From: GWF2-43-63 sp035390965
GTDB lineage: Bacteria > Bacteroidota > Bacteroidia > Bacteroidales > DTU049
Reading direction: 5' to 3'
Assembly (NCBI GenBank): GCA_035390965.1
Contig: DAOPKE010000032.1
Location: forward strand, 1-27,615
Length of the DNA stretch: 27,615 bases
Both the position numbers and the translations under genes were made by a program. A model generated the notes under the pieces. The model had not been told where the DNA came from. It searched no databases and saw only the letters and a program-made list of their open reading frames with translations. Position 1 is the first letter of the stretch. Every line of letters starts with the position of its first letter. This document shows, one piece after another, positions 19,236 through 26,755 of the stretch.

Positions 19236-21847
19236 ATTCAATTGGAAAGGCCTTTAAATTCAAGGCACTAAAAGTTTATGCCAGTACCGAATGGGTACTG
19301 GATGGGAAAAAATACAGAAAGGTTTTTGAAAATATGGAAACAACCTATCTGTATGCAGAACTTAGCTTCTACAACAAACTCTTTGATGAAGAAGATTGGA
19401 CTGCAGAAATAAACCTCAAGTGCTTTGCCAAAGAAACCAAAGGAAAAAACAAGGAATTATGCAACATTCAGGAAAAAATAGAAATCAGTAAAGAAAAAAA
19501 TGAAATCTATTTTCGTCAGGGATGGGGTGCAGAAAAAATCGGTTCGTTCTGGAAACGCGGAGACTATTTCTGGGAAGCATGGATCGACGGAGAAATGGTT
19601 GGTACTGCCGATTTTCATGTAGAAGGAGAGGGACTTGTTACGCATGAAAACAATCCGTATTTCAACCTTCAATCCATGCGCGTTTTCGAAGGCGGATGGA
19701 ATTTTGTGCAAGAAAAAGACCGTGTGTATCTGAAACGTTTTTCAAAAGCCGACACGCGCTATGTCTGGGTTGAAGTAAATATCGAAAACAAAGCAGAAAA
19801 ACCCTGGTACTGCGAAATATTTCTGTTTTTCTACGATAAGGCACGTCAACTGAAAGGCACCACCAGCATGCTGAATTATGTGAATTCGAGCACCGATGCA
19901 AAGCTGAGTTTCGCCACCGGCTGGGGAAACAATACAGGAGGCGACACATACAAACAAGACCTGTACTATGTTGAAGTTGTTTTCATGGAAAACCTGCTGG
20001 GCACCATTCCTCTGCACTTCGAAGAAAAAAACGAAGAAGGCGATGTTGAAGTTTTTGCGCCAGGACTTATTCAAAGCAATCTGCAAACAGGTACTGCTGC
20101 CAAAAAAGAAAATATTGAAGAAGTACTTGCTGAACTCGATCAGCTCATCGGACTCACTTCGGTAAAAAAACAAATCCGCGAACACATCAGCTATATCGAC
20201 TTTATCAGTATCCGCAAGGAGAAAGGATTTCAGGATTCCGATAAAATCAGTCTGCACAGCATTTTCACCGGCAATCCCGGTACAGGAAAAACAACTGTTG
20301 TCAATCTGCTTGGACGCATCTACAAAGCCATGGGCTTACTATCGAAAGGGCATGTGATTGAAGTCGGACGCGCCGAACTGGTAGCCGAATACATTGGCCA
20401 GACGGCACCAAAAGTAAAGAAAAAAATCAGCGAAGCGCGCGGCGGGATTTTGTTTATTGATGAGGCCTACGCGCTGTTCCGAAAAGACGATGAAAAAGAT
20501 TTCGGCCGCGAAGTAATTGAAATTCTCATCAAGGAAATGTCGGATGGCAAAGGTGATATCGCCATCATGTTTGCAGGTTATCCAACCGAAATGCATGATT
20601 TTCTTTTCTCCAATCCCGGCCTGAAAAGCCGCATCAATTATTCGTTCCATTTTGATGATTATCTGCCCGAAGAACTGATGAAAATTGTCAGGCATCATGC
20701 GGTGAAAAAGAAATTGATTATTTCTACTGAAGCCGATAAGGAAATGAATGAAGTCATTATTGCAGCATACCGCAACCGCGACCGGACCTTTGGCAACGCC
20801 CGCATGGCTTTGTCGCTGGTGGATGAATCAAAGATGAATATGGCCCGCAGACTCATGCTGAAACCCAATGTACGCGACCTGAGCGAAGAAGAACTTTCAA
20901 CCATTGAAGTGATTGATGTAAAAGAAGTCCATTCAAAAGAAGAAAAGAAAAAACTGAAGCTCGCTGTTGACGAGGGTTTGCTGAATATTGCACTCGACGA
21001 TCTGAACCGGCTTGTCGGACTCAACACCATCAAAACCGAAATGAATGAGCTGGTAAAACTGGTTCGCTATTACAATGATCTCGGCAAAGATGTGCTGAAT
21101 AAATTTTCGCTGCACACTGTTTTCACTGGCAATCCCGGCACAGGTAAAACTACGGTAGCCCGCATCATAGGCCAACTATACAAGGCGCTCGGCTTGCTCG
21201 AACGCGGCAGTGTGATCGAAGTGGACCGCTCCGAACTGGTGGCCGGCTATGTCGGTCAAACCGCCATCAAAACACAGGCGGTGATTGAAAGCGCCATGGG
21301 CGGCGTGTTGTTCATCGACGAGGCCTATGCGCTGACCGACAATGGTGGCAACGATTTCGGCAAGGAAGCCATTGAAGTCATTCTGAAAGAAATGGAAGAT
21401 CACCGGGGCGAATTTGCGTTGATTGTGGCTGGTTATCCCGGACCGATGAGCAAATTTTTATTGTCGAATCCCGGCCTCAAATCAAGATTTGACCGGTTGC
21501 TGAATTTTCCGGATTACACCGAAACCGAGTTGCTCGATATTGCCAGAGGCATGTTTGAAGCCGAAGGATTGCTGATGGATTCCGATGCTGAAAAATATTT
21601 TCTGACACTGATTGCCGACATGCTTAAAAAGCGTGATGAATATTTCGGCAATGCGCGTGAGATCAGAAAAATCACCCAAACCGTCATTCGTCACCAGAAT
21701 CTGCGTCTCGCCTCGATGGAAAGCAAATTACGCACTCCTCAAATGATTGCAACTATCATCCGTGAAGATTTCAACGACATCGAACTACCTACCAGCACAC
21801 AAAGCGGTGTCCCGATTGGTTTTAAGAGGAGCGAGCAAAACAGCTGA
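19232..21847 (+). CDS. Tandem CbbX/SpoVK-like AAA+ ATPase with duplicated N-terminal beta region
   Basis: 871 residues from the ATG at 19232, which overlaps the uvrA stop as ATGA; an ATG at 19223 would add three residues. Residues 1 to about 280 form two related beta-rich halves: ATTYLYAELSFYN-type, then WGAEKIGSFWKRGDYFWEA (about 98-116), and again RYVWVEVNIENK...WGNNTGGDTYKQDLYYVEV (about 177-249). Two CbbX-like AAA+ modules follow. Module 1: Walker A GNPGTGKTT (347-355), pore-loop EYIGQTAPK, Walker B ILFIDEAYA, Arg-finger region NPGLKSR. Module 2: GNPGTGKTT (633-641), GYVGQTAIK, VLFIDEAYA, NPGLKSR. Both ATPase sites look intact. Such proteins act as hexameric remodelling motors (CbbX remodels Rubisco, EccA works in type VII secretion), but no Rubisco or ESX gene is present. 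The substrate is unknown; the N-terminal repeats probably recruit it. Coupling to uvrA is the main contextual clue. Confidence 0.85.
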   Translation: MNSIGKAFKFKALKVYASTEWVLDGKKYRKVFENMETTYLYAELSFYNKLFDEEDWTAEINLKCFAKETKGKNKELCNIQEKIEISKEKNEIYFRQGWGAEKIGSFWKRGDYFWEAWIDGEMVGTADFHVEGEGLVTHENNPYFNLQSMRVFEGGWNFVQEKDRVYLKRFSKADTRYVWVEVNIENKAEKPWYCEIFLFFYDKARQLKGTTSMLNYVNSSTDAKLSFATGWGNNTGGDTYKQDLYYVEVVFMENLLGTIPLHFEEKNEEGDVEVFAPGLIQSNLQTGTAAKKENIEEVLAELDQLIGLTSVKKQIREHISYIDFISIRKEKGFQDSDKISLHSIFTGNPGTGKTTVVNLLGRIYKAMGLLSKGHVIEVGRAELVAEYIGQTAPKVKKKISEARGGILFIDEAYALFRKDDEKDFGREVIEILIKEMSDGKGDIAIMFAGYPTEMHDFLFSNPGLKSRINYSFHFDDYLPEELMKIVRHHAVKKKLIISTEADKEMNEVIIAAYRNRDRTFGNARMALSLVDESKMNMARRLMLKPNVRDLSEEELSTIEVIDVKEVHSKEEKKKLKLAVDEGLLNIALDDLNRLVGLNTIKTEMNELVKLVRYYNDLGKDVLNKFSLHTVFTGNPGTGKTTVARIIGQLYKALGLLERGSVIEVDRSELVAGYVGQTAIKTQAVIESAMGGVLFIDEAYALTDNGGNDFGKEAIEVILKEMEDHRGEFALIVAGYPGPMSKFLLSNPGLKSRFDRLLNFPDYTETELLDIARGMFEAEGLLMDSDAEKYFLTLIADMLKKRDEYFGNAREIRKITQTVIRHQNLRLASMESKLRTPQMIATIIREDFNDIELPTSTQSGVPIGFKRSEQNS

Positions 21848-21941
21848 ACAAAACCATCATAGGCCTGAGACTGCATTTTCGAAGTCAGCATTGATCCCTT
21901 GCATCTTTTTTTCTTAAACAACACTTAACACAGCGTGCTGA

Positions 21942-21971
21942 TTGTTAAAATCGAAAATTGTTATATATTTG
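21942..21971 (+). promoter_or_regulatory. -33/-7 promoter of the small membrane-protein pair
   Basis: TTG at 21942-21944 and TATATTTG at 21964-21971 are separated by 19 nt, matching the Bacteroidota consensus. The ATG follows 20 nt later at 21992. Confidence 0.7.
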
Positions 21972-21991
21972 CCTTATTAACATAATTCACC

Positions 21992-22435
21992 ATGGAACAA
22001 CAACCCAACAACCATCAAAACCCGAATCAACAACAAAACAATTATCAACCTCAGCAACCCCAGATGACCTGGGAGGGAATCATCAATGACCATATTGCCA
22101 AAACCCGTGGCTGGATGATGTTTATGGGCGTATTCATGATTGTTTATGCGGCACTGGCAACAATCATGTCTTTGGGAATAGGAATCGTCTTTGCCTGGAT
22201 TCCGTTTATTCTTGGGTTATTCCTTATTAATGGTGCAAACCGCGCCAAATCATTCCTGATGACCGGTTCACAAGCCGATCTGGCCGACTATCACAAACAA
22301 ATGAAAAACTTTTTCCTCACCAACGGAATCCTGATGATTGTCAGCATCGGACTGATGATTATTTTGATTCTGGTTGCCATTACAGTTGGCATCAACACCA
22401 GCAATATGAATTTTTCCAAAGGTTTCAATTTCTGA
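21992..22435 (+). CDS. Small membrane protein with Q/N/P-rich N-terminus (DUF5362-like)
   Basis: 147 residues. Residues 1-26 are almost only Gln, Asn, Pro and Tyr (a disordered cytoplasmic tail). Then comes TWEGIINDHIAKTRGWMMFMG and two tightly packed hydrophobic segments (about 45-85), a polar stretch (SQADLADYHKQMKNFF) and a third membrane segment (about 110-133). The arrangement resembles DUF5362, a Bacteroidota membrane family of unknown function; the match is from memory and moderate. It has its own good promoter and is followed after 31 nt by another small membrane protein gene, then a terminator, so the two form a bicistronic unit. No catalytic residue pattern is visible. Confidence 0.7.
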   Translation: MEQQPNNHQNPNQQQNNYQPQQPQMTWEGIINDHIAKTRGWMMFMGVFMIVYAALATIMSLGIGIVFAWIPFILGLFLINGANRAKSFLMTGSQADLADYHKQMKNFFLTNGILMIVSIGLMIILILVAITVGINTSNMNFSKGFNF

Positions 22436-22466
22436 CAAATACTAACTCACCTAAAAACCCAAACCT

Positions 22467-22838
22467 ATGATTCAATTATCTACCGGAACCATTGTTTTTT
22501 ACCTGGTAATCATGATTTTCCTGGTAATCATTCCAATGTGGAAAATTTTCACCAAAGCCGGTCAACCCGGATGGGCATGTCTTGTGCCAATTTACAATGT
22601 TTATGTCATGACACTGATTGCAAAAAAACCAGCATGGTGGATGGTCATGATTCTTATTGTTCCCATCGCCAACATTATTTTCGGCATCATGCTGCTGCAT
22701 GCCATTGTTACAAACTTCGGGAAAGGTGCAGGATTTACACTTGGTGTGATTTTCCTGTCAATCATCTTCATCCCGATTCTGGGTTATGGAAGTGCACAGT
22801 ACAATCCTCCGGTAGCTCCGGCTCAGCCGACGATGTAA
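22467..22838 (+). CDS. Small membrane protein, DUF5684 family
   Basis: 123 residues with three to four membrane segments. The family-like core is IPMWKIFTKAGQPGWACLVPIYNVYVMTLIAKKPAWW in short: KAGQPGW, PIYN and KPAWW motifs, then a segment ending VTNFGKG and FIPILGYGSAQY. This matches DUF5684, small membrane domains sometimes found attached to or beside signal peptidase I; here no peptidase is attached. The biochemical function is unknown. It lies 31 nt after the DUF5362-like gene and before a strong terminator. Confidence 0.8.
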   Translation: MIQLSTGTIVFYLVIMIFLVIIPMWKIFTKAGQPGWACLVPIYNVYVMTLIAKKPAWWMVMILIVPIANIIFGIMLLHAIVTNFGKGAGFTLGVIFLSIIFIPILGYGSAQYNPPVAPAQPTM

Positions 22839-22845
22839 TTCTTTT

Positions 22846-22878
22846 AAAAAACTGCCTCACAAAGGCAGTTTTTTTTTT
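22846..22878 (+). terminator. Intrinsic terminator after the membrane-protein pair
   Basis: AAAACTGCCT pairs with AGGCAGTTTT around the loop CACAA, followed by a T-run to 22878. Textbook form. Confidence 0.92.
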
Positions 22879-22890
22879 GATTTTTTTATT

Positions 22891-22898
22891 TAGCTTTG
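22891..22898 (+). promoter_or_regulatory. -7 promoter box of the four-helix membrane protein gene
   Basis: TAGCTTTG fits TAnnTTTG, directly downstream of the preceding terminator. It supports a start at 22917 (18 nt later) over the ATG at 22899, which would touch the box. Confidence 0.45.
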
Positions 22899-22916
22899 AT
22901 GTCAAATTTAACCACC

Positions 22917-23354
22917 ATGGCCATGAAATTCAAACCTTCGGTTTATATGATTATCCTCTTTGTGCTCACTTCGCTGGCCACCATTGCAGGATTATATCTA
23001 GTTGTTGACTCCATGATTCTGGGCGAGGATGTTAAAAATTCTCTTGCCATGTTGTCAAAAGCAATCACTCCTGCGCAGTATTATGCAGCGGTCGCCATTC
23101 TCAGTCTTCTCATTATCATGAAGTGGTTTGGATCATTCATTATGTTTCGTGGCAAACCATGGGGGTTTATACTTTATGTTATCCCCAATCTGATTCTGCT
23201 GGCCATGATGACTTATCTGATTATTTACAATTTCAGAACAGAAAACATTTACGCATTCGGCGGCGGAACGCTGGCTTTCATCATTGCCTATCTTGTTGCA
23301 ATGATCATGATTATCAAAAAAAGAAAAGCGCTCCGGAAAAATATTGCGGGCTGA
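22917..23354 (+). CDS. Four-helix inner-membrane protein of unknown function
   Basis: 145 residues from the ATG at 22917 (MAMKFKPS); in-frame ATGs at 22899 and 22923 are alternatives. Four membrane segments are apparent, near residues 9-28, 53-75, 83-105 and 113-133, with a basic C-terminal end (KKRKALRKN) that should lie in the cytoplasm. No family recognised. It has its own -7 box and stands after the terminator of the two preceding membrane-protein genes, so it is transcribed separately. Composition is like its neighbours, with no sign of recent transfer. The repeat island begins right after its stop codon. Confidence 0.7.
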   Translation: MAMKFKPSVYMIILFVLTSLATIAGLYLVVDSMILGEDVKNSLAMLSKAITPAQYYAAVAILSLLIIMKWFGSFIMFRGKPWGFILYVIPNLILLAMMTYLIIYNFRTENIYAFGGGTLAFIIAYLVAMIMIIKKRKALRKNIAG

Positions 23355-23723
23355 ATCTTTTTGTCTGGAGATATCCCTGCACCGCAGGAGTTCATAAAGT
23401 AGAAAGTCCTCAAACTTATAAAGTAGAAAGACACTTCACTATTTTCCGACTTCAAATCAAAAATCAAGAGTCATAAATCGTGAATCATCGTGTCTTCACG
23501 TAAAACGTGACAAGTTGTGCCCTTGTGGCGAAATTTCTTGCACAAATCTGAATCATGCTTCATCGTAGATGAAGGGTGATTCAAATCTGCGGAAATCTGC
23601 GGACAAAAGGGAGTTGTGCTGCGAAGGTTTTCGAAGAGATCCCGGCACGGTAGCAGAAGCTAAATCGCAACCGGTGACCGGGAACTCAGAGAGTATTGTT
23701 TTTGTGATTTAGAGTCTTCGAGG
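23355..23723. other. Intergenic island E: repeats shared with the other islands
   Basis: No supportable gene. It contains a 13-nt direct repeat ATAAAGTAGAAAG (about 23393 and 23418), TTCACGTAAAACGTGAC at 23495-23511 (related to island D), a diverged inverted copy of the glmS-proximal repeat at 23517-23538, the hairpin at 23549-23583, a tandem AAATCTGCGG (23584-23603), and AGATCCCGGCAC at 23637-23648 (inverted copy of 4832-4843). Confidence 0.55.
23549..23583. repeat. Two-stage hairpin, family member 2
   Basis: The left arm TGAATCATGCTTCATC (23549-23564), loop GTA and right arm GATGAAGGGTGATTCA (23568-23583) give 14 base pairs around a 2x2 internal loop. There is no T-run, so it is not an intrinsic terminator. 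The arms align without gaps with those at 4987-5040. Confidence 0.75.
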
Positions 23724-23762
23724 CAAAATTAAAAACGGCGCCCGGAAATCCGGAACGCCGCT
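23724..23762 (-). terminator. Intrinsic terminator of the metal operon
   Basis: CGGCG (23736-23740) pairs with CGCCG (23756-23760), with an inner CCGG-aaat-CCGG stem. On the minus strand it is followed by a T-rich run. It lies about 25 nt after the stop of the last operon gene. Confidence 0.8.
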
Positions 23763-23785
23763 TTATTCTGATTCTGTTTTTTGAA

Positions 23786-24208
23786 TTAGTGCTTTCCGCC
23801 ACAGCCAGTGCCCGAGCCGCTTCCGCTGCCTTTGCAACCACCGGTTTCCGTCTTGCCTGCGCCAGAGCATCCGCTGCCAGAGCCATGTCCGGGGCAACAT
23901 CCACCCATGGTCTTGGCCTGATAGCCGAGTTTCTGAATGCGCTCAACAATTACATCAGCGCTGGTTTTCTTTGGGCTGAATTTTACTGTCACAACTTTCG
24001 TGTCAACATCTGCCACGGCTTCTTTCACTCCTTTGACTGTTGCCAGTTCCGCTTCGATTTTTTCTTTGCAGGAACCGCAATGCAGATTGGTCTGAATTTT
24101 AATCTCTTCAACTTTCTTTGGTTTTTCCTTCGTTTCGGTCTGACCAAAAGTAATCATCGGCAATACAAACAGGGCTGCCGCAACCATTGCAAAAATGCGT
24201 GTTTTCAT
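23786..24208 (-). CDS. Exported HMA-domain protein with Cys/Gly/His-rich tail
   Basis: 140 residues with a signal peptide (MKTRIFAMVAAALFVLPMITFGQ, cleavage near residue 23), so it acts outside the cytoplasm. The HMA domain follows (about 34-100) with the metal-binding motif LHCGSCKEK (Cys44, Cys47) and the usual KGVKEAVADVDTKVVTVKF pattern. The last 40 residues are composed of Gly, Ser, Cys, His and Lys, with a CC pair and several isolated Cys, ending GGKH: a probable second metal-binding region or flexible tether. It is the last gene of the operon, 17 nt after the cytoplasmic HMA gene, and followed by a terminator. Unusually for this phylum, a full Shine-Dalgarno precedes the start. It probably handles periplasmic metal, copper being most typical of HMA CxxC proteins. 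Confidence 0.87.
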   Translation of the reverse strand: MKTRIFAMVAAALFVLPMITFGQTETKEKPKKVEEIKIQTNLHCGSCKEKIEAELATVKGVKEAVADVDTKVVTVKFSPKKTSADVIVERIQKLGYQAKTMGGCCPGHGSGSGCSGAGKTETGGCKGSGSGSGTGCGGKH

Positions 24209-24211
24209 TTA

Positions 24212-24219
24212 TCCTCCTT
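24212..24219 (-). promoter_or_regulatory. Strong Shine-Dalgarno before the exported HMA gene
   Basis: AAGGAGGA on the minus strand, about 4 nt before the ATG at 24208. Other genes in the window lack such a site. Confidence 0.7.
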
Positions 24220-24225
24220 TTTTGT

Positions 24226-24507
24226 TTAATTTTTCTTTCCTGAATCCATGCGACCTATCGCACAGCTGATGTAGGATTTCACTACACGGCCTGCTGAGTT
24301 TTCACCTACCCTCGGATATCCGAGCGTTTTCAGTTTCCTTGCAAACTCTTCGGTACGATCGGTCTGCCCCTCGTAAAAAATGGTGACTTCCGATGATTCA
24401 TGATTCACCTGAACATCGGCCACGCCATCCATTGAAGAAATGCTCTTCGTGATTGTATTTGCACAACCATGGCATTTCAGATTTTCTATTTCAATTATTG
24501 TTTTCAT
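24226..24507 (-). CDS. Cytoplasmic HMA-domain metallochaperone
   Basis: 93 residues without a signal peptide. The HMA fold carries MKTIIEIENLKCHGCANTI, giving the CxxC pair Cys12 and Cys15, then VADVQVNHESSEVTIFYEG and LKTLGYPRVG. It resembles CopZ-like copper carriers in size, extended by about 20 residues that include one more Cys (SYISCAIG). It would bind a soft metal ion, typically Cu(I), and hand it to a partner. The start lies two bases after the TonB receptor stop codon, so translation is probably coupled. Its neighbours (receptor, exported HMA protein, Cys-rich protein) point to metal handling; the specific metal is inference. Confidence 0.88.
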   Translation of the reverse strand: MKTIIEIENLKCHGCANTITKSISSMDGVADVQVNHESSEVTIFYEGQTDRTEEFARKLKTLGYPRVGENSAGRVVKSYISCAIGRMDSGKKN

Positions 24508-24509
24508 TG

Positions 24510-26729
24510 TTAGTCTTTTTTATTGAATTTGATTTTCACCCCAGCGTAAATTTTACGTCCCATAACAGGTCCCCAGATAACACTGCTGTCAAAATAGGAA
24601 CTGTAGGGCTTGTCAGCCGAAATAATCGGATGATGCTGTTTGAAATCCGTGACGTTCTCTGCTCCTGCATAAATTGTCCAATGCTTGAAATTGCGCGCCA
24701 GCTGCAGATGTACAACAATATGCTCCGGCGAATATTCATCGAGCTGATACGGAACAGGAAACTCACTGCGATCCGGGAGGCGCGATTTACCAATAAACTG
24801 AGCCGTTGCATCGGCCTGCCAGCGTTTCATGTTGCTTGCAAAGGCCAGTGTAACCAGACCTTTATAATTGCTTACAAGTGGCTTCTGCTGCAATTCTCCA
24901 TCGCGCAAAGATTGCTGAACATCATTGTACCGAAATGCTGTTCGCACTTCAAGATGTCTGAATACCGGATACGAAATTTCGATCTGCGCATTGTGCGAAT
25001 ACGATTTCCCGTTAAGGTTGTAAACATAAACAACCGACGTATCCGATTCCATGTCAATCATCATCTGATGCTGAAAATCGGTTTTAAAATACTCGAACGA
25101 CACCATCAATTCCTTGCCCAAAACGTCAAAATAGCGGACAAGAGTTGCACCATAATTCAAAGCTTCCTCAAGCTCCGGTTTATTCAGAAATACTATTCCT
25201 CGCGACGAAGTCAGCAACGAAATGTTTTCGGGAATCACATAAGGAGAACGGTATCCCAATCCAGCTGAAGCACGAAGTGTTGTTTTCTCATTGAAATGAT
25301 ATTTCATATGCAAGCGGGGAGTGGTGAGAAAACCAAAACGATTGTTATAATCTTCGCGCAAACCAGCCATCACTGTGATCTTTTCAGGCAGTGTGTACGT
25401 GTATTGAAAGAAAACACCCGGCACCATTTCTTCGGTATTCCATGAACTGTCATTGAGCTGCTCCGACACATTGTCGTAAATGAAATTGAACCCTGCATCA
25501 TACTGATGCTTCGTCTCTTTGAAATCGGAATGGAAAATAAAATTCGAATAGAACGATTTCTGAAGTCCGCTGTAGGTCTTGTTTCCAAACAACATGTCCA
25601 AATCATGCACGGAAAAAGAATTGATAAAACCGAAACTGGTTCCCGGTTTATTTTTAAAAATATAACCGGTCTTTACAAATGCTTCTCCTCTTCTGTTCGA
25701 GATTTCGGATTTCCAGAGTCCTTCCGGAGAAACAACAAAATAAGGGCTGCCTGTAATCTGGCCTCCGGAGCGGGTTTCATCGAGCAGACGAACACCCCAT
25801 CGCATTTCGAGTCCCTTCGGACTGATGTATTGCCAGAAATTGGCAGCATTGATCTGGCGACCCCGGTTCATATCAACAAAACCATCCATATTGTGGTCGA
25901 TTTCAGAATTATTGAACGAATAGTGTCCGAGCAAAATGGTGCTTACCTTTTTATTCAGATCGGCAGCAGCATTGATGTTGAATTCATGCCGGCCTGCATC
26001 ATTGAGATAATAATTGAAGAAAAATTTCTCCTTGGCTTCCGGCTTTTTAAACTCAGCATTGATCTGCCCTGTAATACTCTCGTAGCCGTTGATTACAGCC
26101 GATGTTCCTTTCGAAATGGAAATGGAGTTCATCCATGTGCCCGGAATGTATTCAAGCCCAAATGCTGATCCAAGGCCGCGCATGAAAGGAATATTCTCAA
26201 TCATAAGCTGGCTGTAAACGCCGTTCAGGCCAAGCAGCTGAATCTGTTTTGCACCACTGACGGCGTCGGTATAATTCACATCGACCGAAGCGTTTGTTTC
26301 AAAACTTTCCGATAAATTGCAACAGGCTGCACGCTGCAATTCACCACTCCCGACTTGCTGGGTCCACAAGGGATTCAATCTTTCAAGATGCGATGCAGCG
26401 TTGGTTTCAAGAATATCAACCTGTTGCAGAATATTGCTTTCGCGCAATACTATCTCGATATTTCCATCACTGAAATCAAAAACAGTATCACTTTCAAAAC
26501 CAACATAAGACACTATAATCCCAATGCCGGCCGGTGGTTCAGCAATGGAAAAACTACCATCCATTTCACTGACAACTCCTTCCTGTTTGTCAGACCAATA
26601 CACATTGGCAGCAGGCAGATGCACTTTGTTACCGCTCGGACTCTCGCCATATACCACACCGGAGATCTGTGCATACCCGGACGTCAGCAACATGGTAAAC
26701 ACCATGACTGACAAAAATATTTTTATCAT
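24510..26729 (-). CDS. TonB-dependent outer-membrane receptor (metal-type)
   Basis: 739 residues: signal peptide (about 1-20, MIKIFLSVMVFTMLLTSGYA), a carboxypeptidase-regulatory-like domain (about 22-92, ISGVVYGESPSGNKV to IEIVLRES), a plug (about 100-235, with LQLLGLNGVYSQLMIENIPFMRG-type sequence and the preceding RAACCNLSESFETN) and a long beta-barrel. The CarboxypepD_reg plus plug layout is typical of Bacteroidota receptors not paired with SusD. The AACCNLSESFETN motif with its two adjacent Cys recurs, as far as I recall, in receptors adjacent to HMA proteins. It would import a metal or metal complex using TonB-ExbBD energy. It is 34 nt downstream of the HYC_CC_PP-type gene and two bases before the HMA gene. 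The 16-bp palindrome lies 26 nt upstream of its start. Confidence 0.92.
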   Translation of the reverse strand: MIKIFLSVMVFTMLLTSGYAQISGVVYGESPSGNKVHLPAANVYWSDKQEGVVSEMDGSFSIAEPPAGIGIIVSYVGFESDTVFDFSDGNIEIVLRESNILQQVDILETNAASHLERLNPLWTQQVGSGELQRAACCNLSESFETNASVDVNYTDAVSGAKQIQLLGLNGVYSQLMIENIPFMRGLGSAFGLEYIPGTWMNSISISKGTSAVINGYESITGQINAEFKKPEAKEKFFFNYYLNDAGRHEFNINAAADLNKKVSTILLGHYSFNNSEIDHNMDGFVDMNRGRQINAANFWQYISPKGLEMRWGVRLLDETRSGGQITGSPYFVVSPEGLWKSEISNRRGEAFVKTGYIFKNKPGTSFGFINSFSVHDLDMLFGNKTYSGLQKSFYSNFIFHSDFKETKHQYDAGFNFIYDNVSEQLNDSSWNTEEMVPGVFFQYTYTLPEKITVMAGLREDYNNRFGFLTTPRLHMKYHFNEKTTLRASAGLGYRSPYVIPENISLLTSSRGIVFLNKPELEEALNYGATLVRYFDVLGKELMVSFEYFKTDFQHQMMIDMESDTSVVYVYNLNGKSYSHNAQIEISYPVFRHLEVRTAFRYNDVQQSLRDGELQQKPLVSNYKGLVTLAFASNMKRWQADATAQFIGKSRLPDRSEFPVPYQLDEYSPEHIVVHLQLARNFKHWTIYAGAENVTDFKQHHPIISADKPYSSYFDSSVIWGPVMGRKIYAGVKIKFNKKD

Positions 26730-26755
26730 GCAATATTGATTTAGTTGTTACACAT

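Noticed and set aside
24453..25268. A 271-codon open frame antisense to the TonB receptor and HMA genes
   Set aside because: The opposite strand has a complete, motif-bearing operon; this frame has no recognisable motif.
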